This document shows, piece by piece, positions 52,264 to 60,439 of a stretch of DNA of 64,000 bases (positions are counted from its first letter, which is position 1; the number at the start of each line of letters is the position of its first letter). Below the pieces are notes generated by a model that worked only from the letters and a program-made list of their open reading frames with translations, ran no database searches and was not told the origin of the DNA. Made by a program: the position numbers and the translations under genes. The DNA is from an uncultured Bacteroidota bacterium (GTDB taxonomy: Bacteria > Bacteroidota > Bacteroidia > Flavobacteriales > Flavobacteriaceae): contig CACHSA010000002.1 of the NCBI GenBank assembly GCA_902582405.1, positions 1-64,000 of the forward strand, given 5' to 3'.

Positions 52264-52791
52264 ATGCTCAAAAGTATTGGAATTATATTATTTTATTTAC
52301 TAATCCCTAAAGGACAAAGTGCACACAAGATAACTGCGTTAAAAGTTCACAATGATGCTAGAAAAGAAGTAGGTGTAAAACCAATATTATGGTCTGATAA
52401 TCTTGAAATAGATGCAAAAAAATATGCTGACTATTTGGCTTCTAAAGATATTTTTGAACATAGTGAGAATCTGAATAATTTAGGCCAAGGAGAAAATTTA
52501 TACTCTACTGCTTACTTTGTTCTTCAAGAAAAGGGAGAAAAGTATTTTTTTGACATTACAAATTATCTCGAAGATGCATCAATTTCTTGGTTAAACGAAA
52601 AAAAAGATTTTGAGTATGCAAAAATTGGAGATAGAAAAAACAACTTTAGTAAAATAGGACATTACACTCAAATGATATGGAATGAAACTACCCAAGTTGG
52701 TATTGCCTATTCAAGGTCAAAATCCGGAAAGGTCTATGTTGTAGCAAGATATTATCCAGCTGGAAATATAACTGGACAATTCCCTTACTAA
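52264..52791 (+). CDS. CAP-domain (SCP/PR1-like) secreted protein
   Basis: A 175-residue protein of the CAP superfamily. After a short signal (LKSIGIILFYLLIPKGQSAH) the domain shows VHNDARKEVGVKPILWSDNL, then YADYLASKDIFEHSENLNNL with GQGENLY, and HYTQMIWNETTQVGIAYSRS near the end, which are CAP1-CAP4-like motifs with the active-site His and Glu residues. CAP proteins are extracellular; bacterial roles are mostly unknown. It ends in a Pro/Tyr tail (NITGQFPY). The gene stands alone. Confidence 0.85.
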   Translation: MLKSIGIILFYLLIPKGQSAHKITALKVHNDARKEVGVKPILWSDNLEIDAKKYADYLASKDIFEHSENLNNLGQGENLYSTAYFVLQEKGEKYFFDITNYLEDASISWLNEKKDFEYAKIGDRKNNFSKIGHYTQMIWNETTQVGIAYSRSKSGKVYVVARYYPAGNITGQFPY

Positions 52792-52864
52792 ATAAGCATC
52801 ATTTTCATTCACAGAGTAAGTATACTTATTTGTATATTGTTCTCCTTAAATTAAATTTATTTAA

Positions 52865-53335
52865 ATGAAAAAAACTCTATTCATATTATCGTTCGTCATT
52901 TCAGTCAGTTTAAACGCTCAATGGAAAGGCAAAACTAGCAATGACGACCAGAAAACAATGATGATACAACGTCATATGGATTTGTATCCAAAAAATGACC
53001 AATCTCAGTTAAAAAATATTTTTGAAAAAACAGCAAAAATTAATGTTAACGGTACAAATGTTTCATCAGAAGAACTTGCTGATTTTGAGAGAATGCATCA
53101 TAAAATTTTCGAAGGCATACAATTTCAAGTAGGTGCAAACATTACTTCCAAGTATGAAAATGGACAAATTTGGACCCACGTTTGGGCTTGGTGGTCTGGT
53201 GAAGGGAAAAAATCTAAAAAGACTGCAACAATACCGGTTCATTTGGCTTTTAAATGGAGTGGGATGAAATCTAATGAAGCATATTTTTTCTTCGACCCCA
53301 CATTTATAAATAATGAAATTGCATTAAATAATTAA
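52865..53335 (+). CDS. Secreted NTF2/SnoaL-like protein, 156 residues
   Basis: A signal peptide (TLFILSFVISVSLNAQ) precedes a compact protein with a cone-shaped alpha+beta pattern: SQLKNIFEKTAKINVNG, FERMHHKIFEGIQFQVG, and the terminal strands WTHVWAWWSGEGKK with TIPVHLAFKWSG. This order fits the NTF2/SnoaL-like fold, as does its length. The Trp-rich WAWW region would line the cavity. The specific ligand is unknown. It sits between the CAP gene and the second paralogue. Confidence 0.6.
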   Translation: MKKTLFILSFVISVSLNAQWKGKTSNDDQKTMMIQRHMDLYPKNDQSQLKNIFEKTAKINVNGTNVSSEELADFERMHHKIFEGIQFQVGANITSKYENGQIWTHVWAWWSGEGKKSKKTATIPVHLAFKWSGMKSNEAYFFFDPTFINNEIALNN

Positions 53336-53411
53336 ATCTCAAGCCCATCCAACTGCTTGAAAGACTTTGTTTTTTTCAAACAAAATATTTTGCAGTTTTA
53401 TTCTAAAAGAA

Positions 53412-53441
53412 ATATATATAAAACCCCACTTAAAATGTGGG
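53412..53441 (-). terminator. Terminator for the minus-strand 53484 gene
   Basis: On the minus strand CCCAC-ATTTTAA-GTGGGG forms a hairpin followed by TTTTATATATATTTC. It lies 43 bases beyond the stop of the gene ending at 53484. The T-run is interrupted, so strength is uncertain. The same hairpin has no T-run on the plus strand. Confidence 0.5.
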
Positions 53442-53483
53442 CTTCAAAATGTAGTTATTTATGAAGGTGTCAACAACGAATTC

Positions 53484-54269
53484 TTAATACATTTTTAAAT
53501 TTCCATTTTCATCTAGCCACATAAGACGTTCCCAAAGAACCTGTTTGTACCACCCATTAGGCATAGTTTTTTGAATTGCATCAAAATCAACACTGCTATA
53601 ATCTGGATACTTTTGCCCTCCATTGTTGAAAACAGCATCTAAGGAATTATAACCGTCAACACTAAGTACATTCCATTTGTAACCATTACCAAGTGGATTT
53701 AGTCTGGTTGCTGGAGCCCAGATTTCTTGTTTTATTTTACCATTATTCATGTTCTTTTTTATAAACGGTCCGTACTGTTCAATTTGAGTGCTTAACCAAG
53801 TATTTCTATCTGGAACAAGAGCATAGTTATGCATAAAATACTTAAATCCATTCGAATTCTTATTAGTGATTACCTCTGGACGATAATATGATGCAACAAA
53901 TCGAGTGTAAGAGTTATGATTCTTGAGAGCTCTGTTTATGAGAGAAGGAACACCAGATTTTTTTTTAACGTCATTTATCACTTTCCCAAAATCTCTTCCA
54001 ATATTTTCCAGCTTTTTTAAATCGTCTGCACCCACATACCAATAAAAGTTGGGTTCGGATTTAGCCCCATTGACTCTACGCATGATAGCCCACCCATTAA
54101 TTATTCCTTCTTTAAATGCCTTGGTAGCTGCTTTGCTAAAGAATTCAGATTCATTTTGTATGTAATGTTCAACTTCGTCTTCCGGGACAATATTAAACCC
54201 ATATACAAAATACTGGGCATTACTTACGAAGCTATATAAAAATGCTCCGAGTACTAAAATTTTTTTCAT
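53484..54269 (-). CDS. Secreted tandem ABM-like protein, paralogue 2 (261 residues)
   Basis: A secreted protein starting at the ATG at 54269 (MKKILVLGAFLYSFVSNAQ); a longer frame to 54335 adds a non-signal N-terminus and is rejected. The first half has FVYGFNIVPEDEVEHYIQNE with GWAIMRRVNGAKSEPNFYWY, the second FKYFMHNYALVPDRNTWLST and a WNVLSVDGYNSLDAVF segment. The two-unit layout and position of the Gly-Trp segments parallel paralogues 1 and 3. Function unknown. Confidence 0.65.
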   Translation of the reverse strand: MKKILVLGAFLYSFVSNAQYFVYGFNIVPEDEVEHYIQNESEFFSKAATKAFKEGIINGWAIMRRVNGAKSEPNFYWYVGADDLKKLENIGRDFGKVINDVKKKSGVPSLINRALKNHNSYTRFVASYYRPEVITNKNSNGFKYFMHNYALVPDRNTWLSTQIEQYGPFIKKNMNNGKIKQEIWAPATRLNPLGNGYKWNVLSVDGYNSLDAVFNNGGQKYPDYSSVDFDAIQKTMPNGWYKQVLWERLMWLDENGNLKMY

Positions 54270-54275
54270 TCTAAT

Positions 54276-54304
54276 ATAATTTATGGTTAATAATTTTAAA
54301 TATA
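54276..54304 (-). promoter_or_regulatory. -7 box plus ATTAACCATAAA element for gene at 54269
   Basis: Read on the minus strand, TATATTTA starts at 54304 and ATTAACCATAAATTAT at 54291, so the box begins 13 bases before the element, as for the gene at 48840. The element ends 6 bases before the ATG at 54269. Confidence 0.55.
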
Positions 54305-54376
54305 CGAATACTCGAAATTCTTTCAAATCAAACATTACGATTATAAAGAATCAACTATCATTCTAGGATTAATTCT

Positions 54377-54405
54377 TATATTGTAAACTATTAACCATAA
54401 ACTAA
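54377..54405 (+). promoter_or_regulatory. -7 box plus ATTAACCATAAA element for gene at 54412
   Basis: TATATTG starts at 54377 and ATTAACCATAAACTAA at 54390: 13 bases apart, the same as for the genes at 48840 and 54269. The element ends 6 bases before the ATG at 54412. Confidence 0.55.
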
Positions 54406-54411
54406 TAAACT

Positions 54412-55182
54412 ATGAAAAAACTATTTTTTTTATTTCTTTTAGCACCTGCCGTTACATTAGCACAATATGTCACGGCTGAGTTTGTAGTTCTAAATGATGG
54501 AACTGATGCTGATTACAATCAACTTGAAAAAGTATGGAAAGTATACCATCAAAAATCCGTTGACTCTGGAGAAAAGTTAGGATGGTCTGTATGGAAAAGA
54601 ACAGCAAAAGAAAACGATGGCGAAGGAGCTGCACATTATGTAATTTTTAACCAATTTACTTCTAAAGCTCAAAGAGACAAAATGATGAAAAGTTGGAGCA
54701 TGAGCAAAGCTACCTCTATCATGAAAGCTGGTTTAAAAGGAAAGATGTCTTCAAGGACAATTGACAATGTTGTGAAAAAAGGCAATCAAATTAAAAAACA
54801 GGTAAGGCAATATGAACTTCAAGTCGTAGACGCAACACCATTTGTGGGAGGAGATCTTAAAAAAGGTGATAAAATGTCCTATGCTGCCATGACTCAAAAA
54901 CTTGACGATTATGAGCAGTATGAGTCTGAAGTCTGGAAGCCTATGTTTGAAAGAGAAATTCTTAGAAATAACTTTAGATGGTGGGGATTAACAAAAATTG
55001 TAAATAGGAACGATTCTGCTTATAAAAAACCCACTCATTTGGTTTGGAATATTCCAGTTGAAAATGCAAAGCCTTTTATGGAAGACGAAAATTATATGTC
55101 TAGAAAAATGAGAAGTATGATGGATGATTACAGAGAAATGTCACCCGGAAACGAGCTAACTCTTGTATACTCCACAAATTAA
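54412..55182 (+). CDS. Secreted tandem ABM-like protein, paralogue 3 (256 residues)
   Basis: Signal peptide MKKLFFLFLLAPAVTLAQ, then TAEFVVLNDGTDADYNQLEK and GWSVWKRTAKENDGEGAAHY in the first unit. The second half has YELQVVDATPFVGG and FRWWGLTKIVNRNDSAY. The GWSVWKR segment closely parallels GWSVWKK of paralogue 1. It is divergent from paralogue 2 with 142 bases between start codons, each gene carrying its own copy of the leader element. It ends at a strong terminator. Function unknown. Confidence 0.65.
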   Translation: MKKLFFLFLLAPAVTLAQYVTAEFVVLNDGTDADYNQLEKVWKVYHQKSVDSGEKLGWSVWKRTAKENDGEGAAHYVIFNQFTSKAQRDKMMKSWSMSKATSIMKAGLKGKMSSRTIDNVVKKGNQIKKQVRQYELQVVDATPFVGGDLKKGDKMSYAAMTQKLDDYEQYESEVWKPMFEREILRNNFRWWGLTKIVNRNDSAYKKPTHLVWNIPVENAKPFMEDENYMSRKMRSMMDDYREMSPGNELTLVYSTN

Positions 55183-55203
55183 AATTTATTTTAAATCAAA
55201 AAT

Positions 55204-55228
55204 CCCTCCTAAACGGAGGGTTTTTTTT
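55204..55228 (+). terminator. Terminator after the 54412 gene
   Basis: CCCTCC-TAAAC-GGAGGG is a perfect 6-bp stem followed by eight T. It lies 21 bases after the stop of paralogue 3. Confidence 0.8.
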
Positions 55229-55253
55229 AGAATAGACTTAAAAGATTGAATGT

Positions 55254-56000
55254 TTAAAATGGACTACTTAATTTGTTTCTTCTCATTTCATGCCAAACTC
55301 GTTTGCTTTCAAGAGAATTCCACATTCTTTGAATATCAATTTTATATGAGTCTTCCCCAAATATTTCATTATAGGTCTCAACCAATTTTGATAAATTCTT
55401 CCCCAGGAAATCCTCATCGTCTTTTGTGTCGTTAAAATGATATCTCACCATAACTTTATTACCAGCACATCCAGATAAACAAGTTAGTACTCCCATTCTT
55501 TTTCCTCCCATTTTTTCGAGTGCTTTTTTGTATCTAATTCTAAATCTCCAAAAATCCTCTCTGTGAGAATCTTTGTAATCATACAAATATACTCTCCTGA
55601 AATTTACATCTTTTTGAAATTCGTCATTGTTGGGAGTATAGGATGCGGCTTTATTTAATTTCATGAAATATGATCCTAAATTTTCCGCATAAGGACCAAC
55701 ATTTTTCCTGAAATATTTTACACCCTCGGATGTGTTTCTCTGATTGTTACCAAAATCGCCAAAGGATTCATTAACAACCACCCTTACATATTTATAAATG
55801 TCTTTACCGCTAGTGATTGAAAAAGTATAAACTTCCTGTTGCCCTTTCTTGCTATTGTAAATTTTTGTTTTGTTAGCTAAAGCAGTTTCAAATTTTTCTC
55901 TGTCTTTTGAATCAACATCCATTAATGTGTAGCGAATTACCTGAGAATTCGCAGATGTTATAAATACAAATGATAGAATAAATAAATATATATTTTTCAT
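55254..56000 (-). CDS. Secreted tandem ABM-like protein, paralogue 4 (248 residues, most divergent)
   Basis: Signal peptide IYLFILSFVFITSANSQ, followed by RYTLMDVDSKDREKFETALA and YKYVRVVVNESFGDFGN in the first unit and a Tyr/Arg/Asp-rich second unit (FRRVYLYDYKDSHREDFWRF). It lacks the GWSVWK signature, so membership is based on length, signal, two-unit strand/helix order and the shared leader element. It has two cysteines (TCLSGC) not seen in the others. It faces paralogue 3 tail to tail across the terminator. Confidence 0.55.
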   Translation of the reverse strand: MKNIYLFILSFVFITSANSQVIRYTLMDVDSKDREKFETALANKTKIYNSKKGQQEVYTFSITSGKDIYKYVRVVVNESFGDFGNNQRNTSEGVKYFRKNVGPYAENLGSYFMKLNKAASYTPNNDEFQKDVNFRRVYLYDYKDSHREDFWRFRIRYKKALEKMGGKRMGVLTCLSGCAGNKVMVRYHFNDTKDDEDFLGKNLSKLVETYNEIFGEDSYKIDIQRMWNSLESKRVWHEMRRNKLSSPF

Positions 56001-56006
56001 TATGAA

Positions 56007-56033
56007 TTAGTTTATGGTTAATATCTAAATTTA
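56007..56033 (-). promoter_or_regulatory. -7-like box plus ATTAACCATAAA element for gene at 56000
   Basis: On the minus strand TAAATTTA starts at 56033 and ATTAACCATAAACTAA at 56022. The element ends 6 bases before the ATG at 56000, as in the other three genes. The box spacing is 11 rather than 13 bases, a two-base shortening. Confidence 0.5.
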
Positions 56034-56044
56034 ATAAACAATTT

Positions 56045-56389
56045 TTAATTGTTTATTGAAAAATAAAAAATTAGTGCGTTAACAATTACATAAAAGATAG
56101 CAGGCAAAGTCCTAAATAGACCATCTTTAATTTTTAATCTAACCCCAACACCCATAAGCATTAAAATTGTCAATCCAAGAGAAGAAATTATTTCAAGTTC
56201 ATATATGAATATCCCTAAAATAAGAGAGATACCTCCTAAAATTTGAAAAAAGCCAGTAGTTCTTCTATATTTTGCTAAACCATATCGGATAAATTCACTC
56301 CTAAAGTAATTTGAATAAAAACACATAAATCCATAGAACAAAAATGATAACCCTGAGAATATTACAAGAATTAGTTTAAAACTTGGCAT
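56045..56389 (-). CDS. DoxX-like small membrane protein
   Basis: A 114-residue protein with four hydrophobic helices: LILVIFSGLSFLFYGFMCFY, FFQILGGISLILGIF, ISSLGLTILMLMGVGVRL and IFYVIVNALIFYFSI. The short four-helix layout with the charged loop FRSEFIRYGLAKYRRTTG between helices 1 and 2 matches DoxX-like family members (DoxX_2/SURF4-like). These are often in stress or respiratory contexts but have no general function. It lies 25 bases downstream of mscL on the same strand. Confidence 0.7.
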   Translation of the reverse strand: MPSFKLILVIFSGLSFLFYGFMCFYSNYFRSEFIRYGLAKYRRTTGFFQILGGISLILGIFIYELEIISSLGLTILMLMGVGVRLKIKDGLFRTLPAIFYVIVNALIFYFSINN

Positions 56390-56414
56390 TTAAATTATTT
56401 TTGACATTACTTCA

Positions 56415-56825
56415 TTATTTTTTGAAATGAGTTTTCAAAATATCTTTTATTTCTCCGAGCAACTTTAAATCTGCAGGGGTCTTTATTTCATCGTTCTTTA
56501 AATCGTTGGCTTTATTTTTTAAATTATTGACAAACTTAACGACTAAGAAAATGGTAATCCCTATTGCTAGAAAATCTATTAGTGTTTCCAAAAAAAGTCC
56601 ATATTCAATAGCAACCTCTGGCGAGTTAACTTTTTGAGATCTTATAATTATTTTCTTTTTATCTAAAGTTATCCCATCCGATAAAAGTGATAGTGGTGGT
56701 AGAAAAATATTTTTAACAAGAACATTTATAACATTATTAAATGAGGCTCCAATTATAATCCCAATGGCCATTTCAATCATATTACCTTTAACTGCAAACT
56801 CTTTAAATTCTTTTATTAGTTTCAT
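56415..56825 (-). CDS. mscL: Large-conductance mechanosensitive channel MscL
   Basis: A 136-residue channel that opens under membrane tension to release solutes on osmotic downshock. FKEFAVKGNMIEMAIGIIIG and ASFNNVINVLVKNIFLPPL form TM1 and its periplasmic end, with the conserved small-residue pattern. TM2 is LIDFLAIGITIFLVVKFVN, and the cytoplasmic helix bundle ends KDILKTHFKK. The periplasmic loop (residues ~46-75) is of normal size. It is followed by the DoxX-like gene. Confidence 0.95.
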   Translation of the reverse strand: MKLIKEFKEFAVKGNMIEMAIGIIIGASFNNVINVLVKNIFLPPLSLLSDGITLDKKKIIIRSQKVNSPEVAIEYGLFLETLIDFLAIGITIFLVVKFVNNLKNKANDLKNDEIKTPADLKLLGEIKDILKTHFKK

Positions 56826-56940
56826 TTTAAGATTTTTATAATTATTAATTATTTAGATTAACATAATCCATGTTAATCTTTTCCATTTTTAATTTAAAAA
56901 AAACAATATCTATATTTATAATTAAATCATTTTGAATTTG

Positions 56941-57474
56941 ATGAAAAATTTTCTTCTTATTACAATAGTAATTACACTTTTAAATTCTTGTAATTATGTA
57001 TCAAGTGAAAAATATAATAAAAGAGATTTAATTGAGGGGGTTACTTCGGAGGTTTTAATATTTATAAATGATCAATACGAATTTTTGAGTATTGGAAGTA
57101 TTGACATTGCAGAAAAAATATTTTCAAAAGATGCAATAATAATTGGAACAGACCAGGAAGAATATCTCATTGGATGGGAGGAAATTAAACCCGCTATCCT
57201 AGGGCAAATTCAAGCTATTGAGAATCCTAAATTTGTAACACGAGATTTAAAAGTTGTAATTGGAGATAACGGGAAAATGGCATCATATTCTCAATTTCTT
57301 GATTTTAGTTACAGGACAACTGCCACTGAGTCAAGTTCAGGAGTTAAATACGAAATAAAAAATATAAGAAATAGCGGAGTTTTAAAAAAAATAGATGAAG
57401 AATGGAAAATAATTCAACTTCATTGGTCAAACGGAAAAAAGGGACAAGTGGTTAAATACAAATTTACAAAGTGA
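56941..57474 (+). CDS. NTF2/SnoaL-like lipoprotein, 177 residues
   Basis: A lipoprotein (TLLNSCNYVS lipobox) starting at the ATG at 56941; an in-frame TTG at 56932 adds three residues. The mature part has SIDIAEKIFSKDAIIIGTDQ with LIGWEEIKPAIL and the final strands SGVLKKIDEEWKIIQLHWS, a standard SnoaL/DUF4440-like NTF2 fold in which the binding cavity is between helix and sheet. Substrate unknown. It abuts the convergent DUF1569 gene with one base between. Confidence 0.8.
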   Translation: MKNFLLITIVITLLNSCNYVSSEKYNKRDLIEGVTSEVLIFINDQYEFLSIGSIDIAEKIFSKDAIIIGTDQEEYLIGWEEIKPAILGQIQAIENPKFVTRDLKVVIGDNGKMASYSQFLDFSYRTTATESSSGVKYEIKNIRNSGVLKKIDEEWKIIQLHWSNGKKGQVVKYKFTK

Positions 57475-57475
57475 T

Positions 57476-57919
57476 TTAAAGTACTCCAAACTGCTTCAAA
57501 TGAAATGAAGTATGCCCCCTTACAACTTCTCTAAAAGTGTCTCTTGTAACTTTTCCGTGCATAGGGTTTATGATAAATTTTTGACTGTATTTATTTACCA
57601 TTTTTAATCTTTCAATAAGCTCTTTTTTTTCATTTTCAAAGTCTATATCTTCTGCCCTTGTCGGATCAAAAAATTTTAGTGTTGGGGTATTTTTAGGGTA
57701 CTTATCGTAATCCCATTTTATAATATGTTTTAAAAAAAACATATGCATATAGCCCAGTGTTTTGGTCATCAAATTAGGAGAATAATTTTTTTCATTTTGA
57801 TAGAAAATAATAAATTTTTTACAGTGCCAAATCATTTGAGTTGCATTCATTTTACCCCATTTAGGTTTTGCATCGGGAGTAACCCTATTGATTGCATTTA
57901 TTAACTTATTAAGTTCCAT
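57476..57919 (-). CDS. DUF1569 (DinB-like) protein
   Basis: A 147-residue protein of the DinB-like four-helix-bundle superfamily, DUF1569 group. The key block PKWGKMNATQMIWHCKKF holds the first His, and VRGHTSFHLKQFGVL supplies two later His residues of the three-His metal site in this superfamily. The middle KYPKNTPTLKFFDP is the family loop. Role unknown; many DinB-like proteins are thiol-dependent metalloenzymes. It is convergent with the NTF2-like gene and 95 bases from the divergent DUF2147 gene. Confidence 0.8.
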   Translation of the reverse strand: MELNKLINAINRVTPDAKPKWGKMNATQMIWHCKKFIIFYQNEKNYSPNLMTKTLGYMHMFFLKHIIKWDYDKYPKNTPTLKFFDPTRAEDIDFENEKKELIERLKMVNKYSQKFIINPMHGKVTRDTFREVVRGHTSFHLKQFGVL

Positions 57920-58014
57920 TTTTTTTAAAATCTAATAAAAATTATTTCTTGAAAAATTTTAATTATTATGAAGTTAATATTCCATAAATTTAAAAATATT
58001 AGAAACTTTAATTT

Positions 58015-58437
58015 ATGATTTTTAAAATAATTCTTTTTGCATATATATTAGTTAATTCATACCAAACCAATCAAATTGAAGGGGTCTGGATAACCCAAGA
58101 TGATGAAACCGGTAAAAAAAAATCAGAAGTTCTTCTTTATAAAAATGAGGGAAAATTATATGGCAAAATTCTTAATTTGCTTCTCGAAGAAGATAAGGGT
58201 AAACTATGCGTTAATTGCAAAGGAGAAAATAAAAACCTTGCAATAGAAGGAATGGTCATAGTAGAAGGTTTAGAACTTAATGGCAAAACATGGGAAGAGG
58301 GAACCATTCTTGACCCAAAATCTGGAAAAACCTATAGCTGTTATATTACATTTGAAAATGACAACACACTGAAAGTCAGAGGCTACATTGGGTTTTCTCT
58401 TCTTGGAAGAACCCAGAAATGGATACGAAAAAATTAG
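58015..58437 (+). CDS. DUF2147 domain secreted protein
   Basis: A 140-residue protein with a signal peptide (ILFAYILVNSYQT). The domain shows EGVWITQDDETGKKKSEVLL near the start, LYGKILNLL, and the ending GKTYSCYITFENDNTLKVRG with GYIGFSLLGRTQKWIR, all DUF2147 hallmarks ('GyiG.sllGrtq.W.R'). It contains a CVNC pair in the middle. The family is a beta-rich periplasmic protein of unknown role. It stops 3 bases before the convergent esterase gene. Confidence 0.88.
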   Translation: MIFKIILFAYILVNSYQTNQIEGVWITQDDETGKKKSEVLLYKNEGKLYGKILNLLLEEDKGKLCVNCKGENKNLAIEGMVIVEGLELNGKTWEEGTILDPKSGKTYSCYITFENDNTLKVRGYIGFSLLGRTQKWIRKN

Positions 58438-58440
58438 TAT

Positions 58441-59373
58441 TTAATTAATTAGTTTCCTTTGAATCATCCAATTTTGACAAATACTAGGCCAGTCTTTTAC
58501 AGAACCTTGACCTTTAGCTAGCCCATATCCGTGACCTCCATCTTCCCATACATGAAGTGCTGCTGGAATTTTGTGTTTTCTAAGTGCTAAATAATAGTTT
58601 ACGCTATTCTCAACTAAGACCCCTAAATCATTATCTGAGTGTATCAAAATGGCAGGAGGTGTGTCAGCTTTAACTTGCATTTCATTTGAAAAATATTCGA
58701 CTATTTCGTTGGATGGAACTTTACCTATCAAACTCTTTCTAGATCCCATGTGAACATAAGGTTGCTTCATTGTTACGACTGGATATATCAAAATCGAAAA
58801 GTCTGGTCTAGAAGCAAATTTTTCTATTTCTAAATTAGATCTTCTGATCCCTTGGTCATGATGTGTAGAAAGGGTAGAAGCTAGATGTCCCCCAGCGGAA
58901 AATCCTAAAACCCCAATTTTTTTTGGATTGACTTCCCATTTTTTTGAGTTTTTTCGAATAATCCGCATCGCTCGTTGAGCATCGGCAAGAGCGACGTCAC
59001 TTCTACATTCCTTTCCTTCCCAATAGGGAATTCTATGTTTTAAAACAAAAGCGGAGATTCCTAATCCATTTAACCATTTTGCAACATCTACTCCTTCTTT
59101 GTCGATCCAAAGTGCTTCATATCCTCCACCTGGAATTATTAAAACAGCCGCTTTGTCCTTGCTAGTTTTTAATTTTTGAGAGGGATAATACCAAATTTGT
59201 GGATTTGCTACTTTTCTGTAGATTCTGCCTGATTCATCAAAATCAATTTTTTGCTTTACAACATTTAAACATTGTATCCCCTCAGGATATAAGTCAATTT
59301 TTGCTAATTGCCCGTTGGAATTTATTGATAGGGATAAAAAAATAATGATAAAGGTGTTTTTAATTTTTTTCAT
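58441..59373 (-). CDS. Secreted alpha/beta hydrolase (acetyl-esterase-like)
   Basis: A 310-residue alpha/beta hydrolase with a signal peptide (TFIIIFLSLSINSNGQ). VLIIPGGGYEALWIDKEG has the HGG-like oxyanion motif (here PGGGY), GFSAGGHLASTLS contains the nucleophile Ser, and HSDNDLGVLVE and WEDGGHGYGL hold the Asp and His. It resembles esterases next to carbohydrate gene clusters (BD-FAE-like). Divergent from the DUF1080 gene at 59507, it could de-acetylate a sugar substrate, but the link is positional. Confidence 0.85.
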   Translation of the reverse strand: MKKIKNTFIIIFLSLSINSNGQLAKIDLYPEGIQCLNVVKQKIDFDESGRIYRKVANPQIWYYPSQKLKTSKDKAAVLIIPGGGYEALWIDKEGVDVAKWLNGLGISAFVLKHRIPYWEGKECRSDVALADAQRAMRIIRKNSKKWEVNPKKIGVLGFSAGGHLASTLSTHHDQGIRRSNLEIEKFASRPDFSILIYPVVTMKQPYVHMGSRKSLIGKVPSNEIVEYFSNEMQVKADTPPAILIHSDNDLGVLVENSVNYYLALRKHKIPAALHVWEDGGHGYGLAKGQGSVKDWPSICQNWMIQRKLIN

Positions 59374-59506
59374 TGGTTTAATTTTGATTTAAATTAATAA
59401 TTAATAGTCTAAAGAATTCCAAATAATTAATTTTTAAATACGATTATTTAATTTACTTTTTTTGTTTTTCATCAAATCCTCTACATTTACAAATCACACA
59501 AGACAT

Positions 59507-60400
59507 ATGTTAAAACAAATTAAATCCTGTTTTATTCTAATGATATTTTACGGCTGTAACAATATTAGTGATTCGAACGTCGAGAATTGGGAAATAATTT
59601 TTAATGGAAAAGATTTAAAAGATTGGAAAATTAAATTTGCAAACCAAAATTTAAATGTAAACTATAAAAACACTTTTCAGATTAAAGATAGTATCTTGAA
59701 AGTAGTTTATGACAACTACGATAGTTTTGATAATAATTATGGTCAGATATATTATAAAAAACCTTACTCATATTATAAATTAAAGTTCGAGTATAGATTC
59801 ACCGGGAATCAAACGAAAGGAGGCGCCGGGTGGGCAAAAAGAAATAGCGGAATCATGATTCATTCTCAATCTCCAGAAAGCAACGATTTTAGTCAGTCTT
59901 TCCCTGTATCAATAGAAGTACAGTTATTAGGAGGGCTTTCAAAAGGTAAAAGACCTACCGGGAATTTGTGCACCCCAGGAACTGCCGTTATTATGAACGA
60001 GAAAATAAATTATAATCATTGTATACTTTCAAATTCTAAAACATACGATGGGGAACAATGGGTCAGAGGTGAGATAATTGTTCATGGTGGTGAAAAGATA
60101 ACCCATATAATTGAAAATGATACCGTTTTGTCATATAACACGCCACAAATTGGAGGAGGCTTCGTTGATAGCAAATTGGGAGATATAGATTGGACATCAA
60201 ACGGAGTAGAAAATAAAGAATACTGGTTGTCTAAAGAAGGTGAGATTTTAAAGTCTGGTTACATTGCTTTACAATCAGAAAGTCATCCTATTGATTTTAG
60301 AAACATTCACCTTCTTGACCTATGCGGATGTATGGATAGTAATGCAAAAAACTATAAAAGCTATTTTATAAAAGAAAATAATTCCGAATGCATTTATTAA
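59507..60400 (+). CDS. DUF1080 lipoprotein (3-keto-disaccharide hydrolase family)
   Basis: A 297-residue predicted lipoprotein from the ATG at 59507 (lipobox IFYGC); a TTG at 59462 would extend it by 15 residues. The lamin-G-like beta-sandwich has WEIIFNGKDLKDWKIKFA, YKLKFEYRFTGNQTKGGAGW and SGYIALQSESHPIDFRNIHL, the DUF1080 hallmarks. Members of this family hydrolyse 3-keto-glucosides. It has a short extra C-terminal tail (CGCMDSNAKNYKSYF) with calcium-loop-like features. The next gene encodes a GMC oxidoreductase, so oxidation and hydrolysis are paired. Confidence 0.88.
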   Translation: MLKQIKSCFILMIFYGCNNISDSNVENWEIIFNGKDLKDWKIKFANQNLNVNYKNTFQIKDSILKVVYDNYDSFDNNYGQIYYKKPYSYYKLKFEYRFTGNQTKGGAGWAKRNSGIMIHSQSPESNDFSQSFPVSIEVQLLGGLSKGKRPTGNLCTPGTAVIMNEKINYNHCILSNSKTYDGEQWVRGEIIVHGGEKITHIIENDTVLSYNTPQIGGGFVDSKLGDIDWTSNGVENKEYWLSKEGEILKSGYIALQSESHPIDFRNIHLLDLCGCMDSNAKNYKSYFIKENNSECIY

Positions 60401-60439
60401 AATTAAACCTGTTATATTTTAAAAATTTAAGTTTAACTC

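Noticed and set aside
53351-53390. Hairpin near TTGAAAGAC...TTTTTTTCAA as a terminator
   Set aside because: Stem is short and interrupted; the better terminator for the minus-strand gene is at 53412-53441.
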